NCBI RefSeq assembly: GCF_014397785.1
Contig: NZ_VZQQ01000043.1
Coordinates: 1-51,665, forward strand
Length of the DNA stretch: 51,665 nucleotides
Reading direction: 5' to 3'
Source of the DNA: Paraburkholderia podalyriae
GTDB taxonomy: Bacteria; Pseudomonadota; Gammaproteobacteria; Burkholderiales; Burkholderiaceae
The notes under the pieces were generated by a model. That model saw only the letters and a list, made by a program, of their open reading frames with translations, searched no databases and had not been told where the DNA came from. Positions 49,875 to 51,665 of this stretch are shown one piece after another (positions within the stretch are counted from its first letter, which is position 1; every line of letters begins with the position of its first letter). A program made the translations under genes and the position numbers.

Positions 49875-51596
49875 ATGTTGAAGAACCCTGCTACCAAATA
49901 CCGATCGTTCAAACCTGTCAATTTGACGGAGCGCCAGTGGCCGTCGCGTACCATTACGCGCGCGCCGATCTGGATGAGCACCGATTTGCGGGACGGCAAC
50001 CAGTCGCTGTTCGAACCAATGAACGCTGAGCGCAAGATGCGCATGTTCAAGACCCTGGTGCAGATCGGGTTCAAGGAAATCGAAGTCGGGTTTCCGTCCG
50101 CTTCGCAGACCGATTTCAATTTCGTGCGTGAGTTGATCGAAGGCCGCCATATCCCGGACGACGTCACAATCGAAGTCTTGACGCAAGCCCGCGACGATCT
50201 GATCGAACGCACGTTCGAATCGCTGCGTGGTGTGCCGCGCGCCATCGTTCACCTCTACAACGCGACTGCACCGGAATTTCGCCGCATTGTGTTCGGCCTG
50301 GAGAAAAGCAGCGTGAAGGAACTCGCGCAAAGCGCCGCACGCACCATGCAACGTCTCGTCGATGCCACGCCCGAAACGCACTTCACACTGCAATACAGCC
50401 CGGAAGCGTTCAGCGGCACCGAACTCGAATTCGCCAAGGAAGTCTGCGACGCCGTCTTCGACATCTGGCAACCGACGCCCGAGCACAAGGCCATCGTCAA
50501 TCTGCCCGCCACCGTCGAAATGTCGACGCCGAACGTCTACGCTGACCAGGTCGAATGGATGCACCGCAATCTCGCGCGCCGCGATTCGTTGATCGTGTCC
50601 GTGCATCCGCATAACGACCGGGGCACTGCGGTGGCGGCCGCCGAACTCGCGGTGATGGCCGGGGCCGATCGTATCGAGGGTTGCCTGTTCGGCAATGGCG
50701 AACGCACCGGCAATGTAGATCTCGTCACGCTTGCGTTGAATCTCTACACGCAAGGCGTCGATCCTGGGCTCGATTTTTCGAACATCAACGAAGTCGCACG
50801 GACCGCTGAGGAATGCACACAGTTGCCGGTGCATCCGCGTCATCCGTACGTCGGCGATCTGGTGTTCACCGCGTTTTCCGGTTCGCATCAGGATGCGATC
50901 AAGAAAGGCCTTGCCGTGCAAAAGCCAGATGCTATCTGGGAAGTGCCGTATATGCCGATCGATCCGAGTGATCTCGGCCGTACTTATGATTCAGTCATTC
51001 GTGTGAATAGCCAGTCCGGCAAGGGCGGCATTGCGTACCTGCTCGAGCAGGGTTATGGCGTTGTGTTGCCACGGCGATTGCAGGTGGATTTCAGCTCTGC
51101 TGTGCAGCGATATACCGATGATAGTGGGCAGGAAGTCACGTCCTCGCAGATCTGGGAGTTGTTCCAGCAGGAATATGTGCTCAGCGTGGCCCCTGTGCGT
51201 TATATCGGTCACCATTTGTCCGAGCAGGGGGACGGCGCGAGGATCAAACTCACTGTCGAGATTAATGGCTCGCGGCGCGTTTTGAGCGGCGCAGGCAATG
51301 GGCCGCTTGATGCGTTGATGGATGCGATGGGAGTGCCAGTGCGGATTCAGCACTATGAAGAGCGTGCTTTGACGCAGGGGGCCGATGCGAAGGCTGTGGC
51401 TGTTGCTGAGATGGCAGGGGCTGATGTGGCTGGTAGCGCGTTTGGAGTTGGTATCGATGCCAACTTGGTTACGGCTTCTATTCGGGCTGTTATTAGTGGC
51501 GTCAATCGCGTGTACCGGCTCCGGTTGTTTGGACACGCCTCTTGCAACTCAGGCGGCCAGCTTCATCAGCCGTTCCTGACGGGCTTCGAGGGGTGA
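49875..51596 (+). CDS. leuA: 2-isopropylmalate synthase, 3' end altered by an IS insertion
   Basis: It catalyses acetyl-CoA plus 2-oxoisovalerate to 2-isopropylmalate, committing carbon to leucine. The N-terminal HMGL barrel includes PIWMSTDLRDGNQ and VSVHPHNDRGTAVAAAELAVMAGADRIEGCLFGNGERTGN. The C-terminal allosteric leucine-binding domain includes DALMDAMGVPVRIQHYEERAL and SAFGVGIDANLVTASIRAVISGVNR. After about codon 548 the sequence no longer looks like LeuA (RLRLFGHASCNSGG...), because an IS end begins near 51520; the frame continues by chance for about 25 codons. The start is uncertain between 49866 and 49875. Catalytic and regulatory domains appear complete, so activity may be retained. 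Confidence 0.9.
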   Translation: MLKNPATKYRSFKPVNLTERQWPSRTITRAPIWMSTDLRDGNQSLFEPMNAERKMRMFKTLVQIGFKEIEVGFPSASQTDFNFVRELIEGRHIPDDVTIEVLTQARDDLIERTFESLRGVPRAIVHLYNATAPEFRRIVFGLEKSSVKELAQSAARTMQRLVDATPETHFTLQYSPEAFSGTELEFAKEVCDAVFDIWQPTPEHKAIVNLPATVEMSTPNVYADQVEWMHRNLARRDSLIVSVHPHNDRGTAVAAAELAVMAGADRIEGCLFGNGERTGNVDLVTLALNLYTQGVDPGLDFSNINEVARTAEECTQLPVHPRHPYVGDLVFTAFSGSHQDAIKKGLAVQKPDAIWEVPYMPIDPSDLGRTYDSVIRVNSQSGKGGIAYLLEQGYGVVLPRRLQVDFSSAVQRYTDDSGQEVTSSQIWELFQQEYVLSVAPVRYIGHHLSEQGDGARIKLTVEINGSRRVLSGAGNGPLDALMDAMGVPVRIQHYEERALTQGADAKAVAVAEMAGADVAGSAFGVGIDANLVTASIRAVISGVNRVYRLRLFGHASCNSGGQLHQPFLTGFEG

Positions 51597-51665
51597 TTTG
51601 AAGCCCAGCTTTTCAAGGCGCCAGTTGCGATTGTATCGATCCCTGAACGCGATGGCGGCAGCGCG
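51549..51665 (-). mobile_element. C-terminus of an integrase-core (IS3-like) transposase, partial
   Basis: Reading leftwards from the window edge, the frame gives FRDRYNRNWRLEKLGFKSP followed by LEARQERLMKLAA and a stop codon. The RYN-x-x-W-x-x-x-KLGFKSPLEAR pattern is the end of rve-type transposases of IS3 (or IS481) elements. The IS border is probably at TGTTTGGACACGCC (from 51526) or a few bases to its left, inside leuA. The rest of the element lies outside the window. Confidence 0.8.

Noticed and set aside
1..51665. CRISPR arrays, tRNA and rRNA genes
   Set aside because: I saw no regularly spaced direct repeats, cas-like genes, tRNA cloverleaf or rRNA sequence while reading the window.

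Overview
The window looks like a Paraburkholderia/Burkholderia (Betaproteobacteria) replicon. It is GC-rich, and its chromosomal-type genes match that group in kind and order: an HU-type protein, a Phe-type DAHP synthase, a liu leucine/isovalerate-degradation operon, type VI secretion genes and leuA. Genus is inferred from gene content only.

Left part (1-17.6 kb) is mostly core-like. It opens on the N-terminal codons of a probable IS transposase. Then come a small exported protein, HU, aroG (TTG start fixed by its Shine-Dalgarno), a DUF72 protein, and a TetR regulator divergent from liuA-liuB-liuC-liuD with a palindromic operator between them. A PhnD-like binding protein, a small protein and a CPA1 antiporter follow. 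A type VI secretion remnant (tssE, tssH/clpV and only the 3' half of an hcp gene) is cut off at about 17.84 kb, where the sequence character changes.

Middle part (17.8-30.1 kb) is an accessory island. It holds a frameshifted zinc-ribbon/Mrr-type nuclease beside a RloC-like ATPase-tRNase candidate, so probably a defence module. Next are an ATGA-coupled KfrA-like protein and tyrosine recombinase, then an XRE repressor divergent from a run of small genes. Those include a metallophosphoesterase and two proteins with MbcA/ParS-like (DUF2384) C-termini.

Right part (29.4-45.8 kb) is a complete phenol meta-cleavage locus. A DmpR/MopR-type sigma-54 activator precedes dmpKLMNOP (phenol hydroxylase), Q (ferredoxin), B (catechol 2,3-dioxygenase), C, E, H, I, F, G, an outer-membrane channel of the phenol-degradation type, and D. 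Together they would convert phenol to pyruvate and acetyl-CoA. DmpR-type inverted-repeat UAS plus -24/-12 promoters stand before the catabolic operon. They also stand before dmpR itself and before an LRAT-domain gene further upstream, which suggests a larger phenol regulon with positive autoregulation.

The end (45.8-51.7 kb) has gene-poor debris, an IS110-type element and leuA. leuA is preceded by a leucine-codon-rich leader peptide and an attenuator. Its last codons are replaced by the end of an integrase-core IS that runs out of the window.

The best candidates for something undescribed are the LRAT gene under apparent phenol/sigma-54 control, the small-gene operon at 26.0-29.0 kb, and the leu attenuator now boxed in by IS elements.
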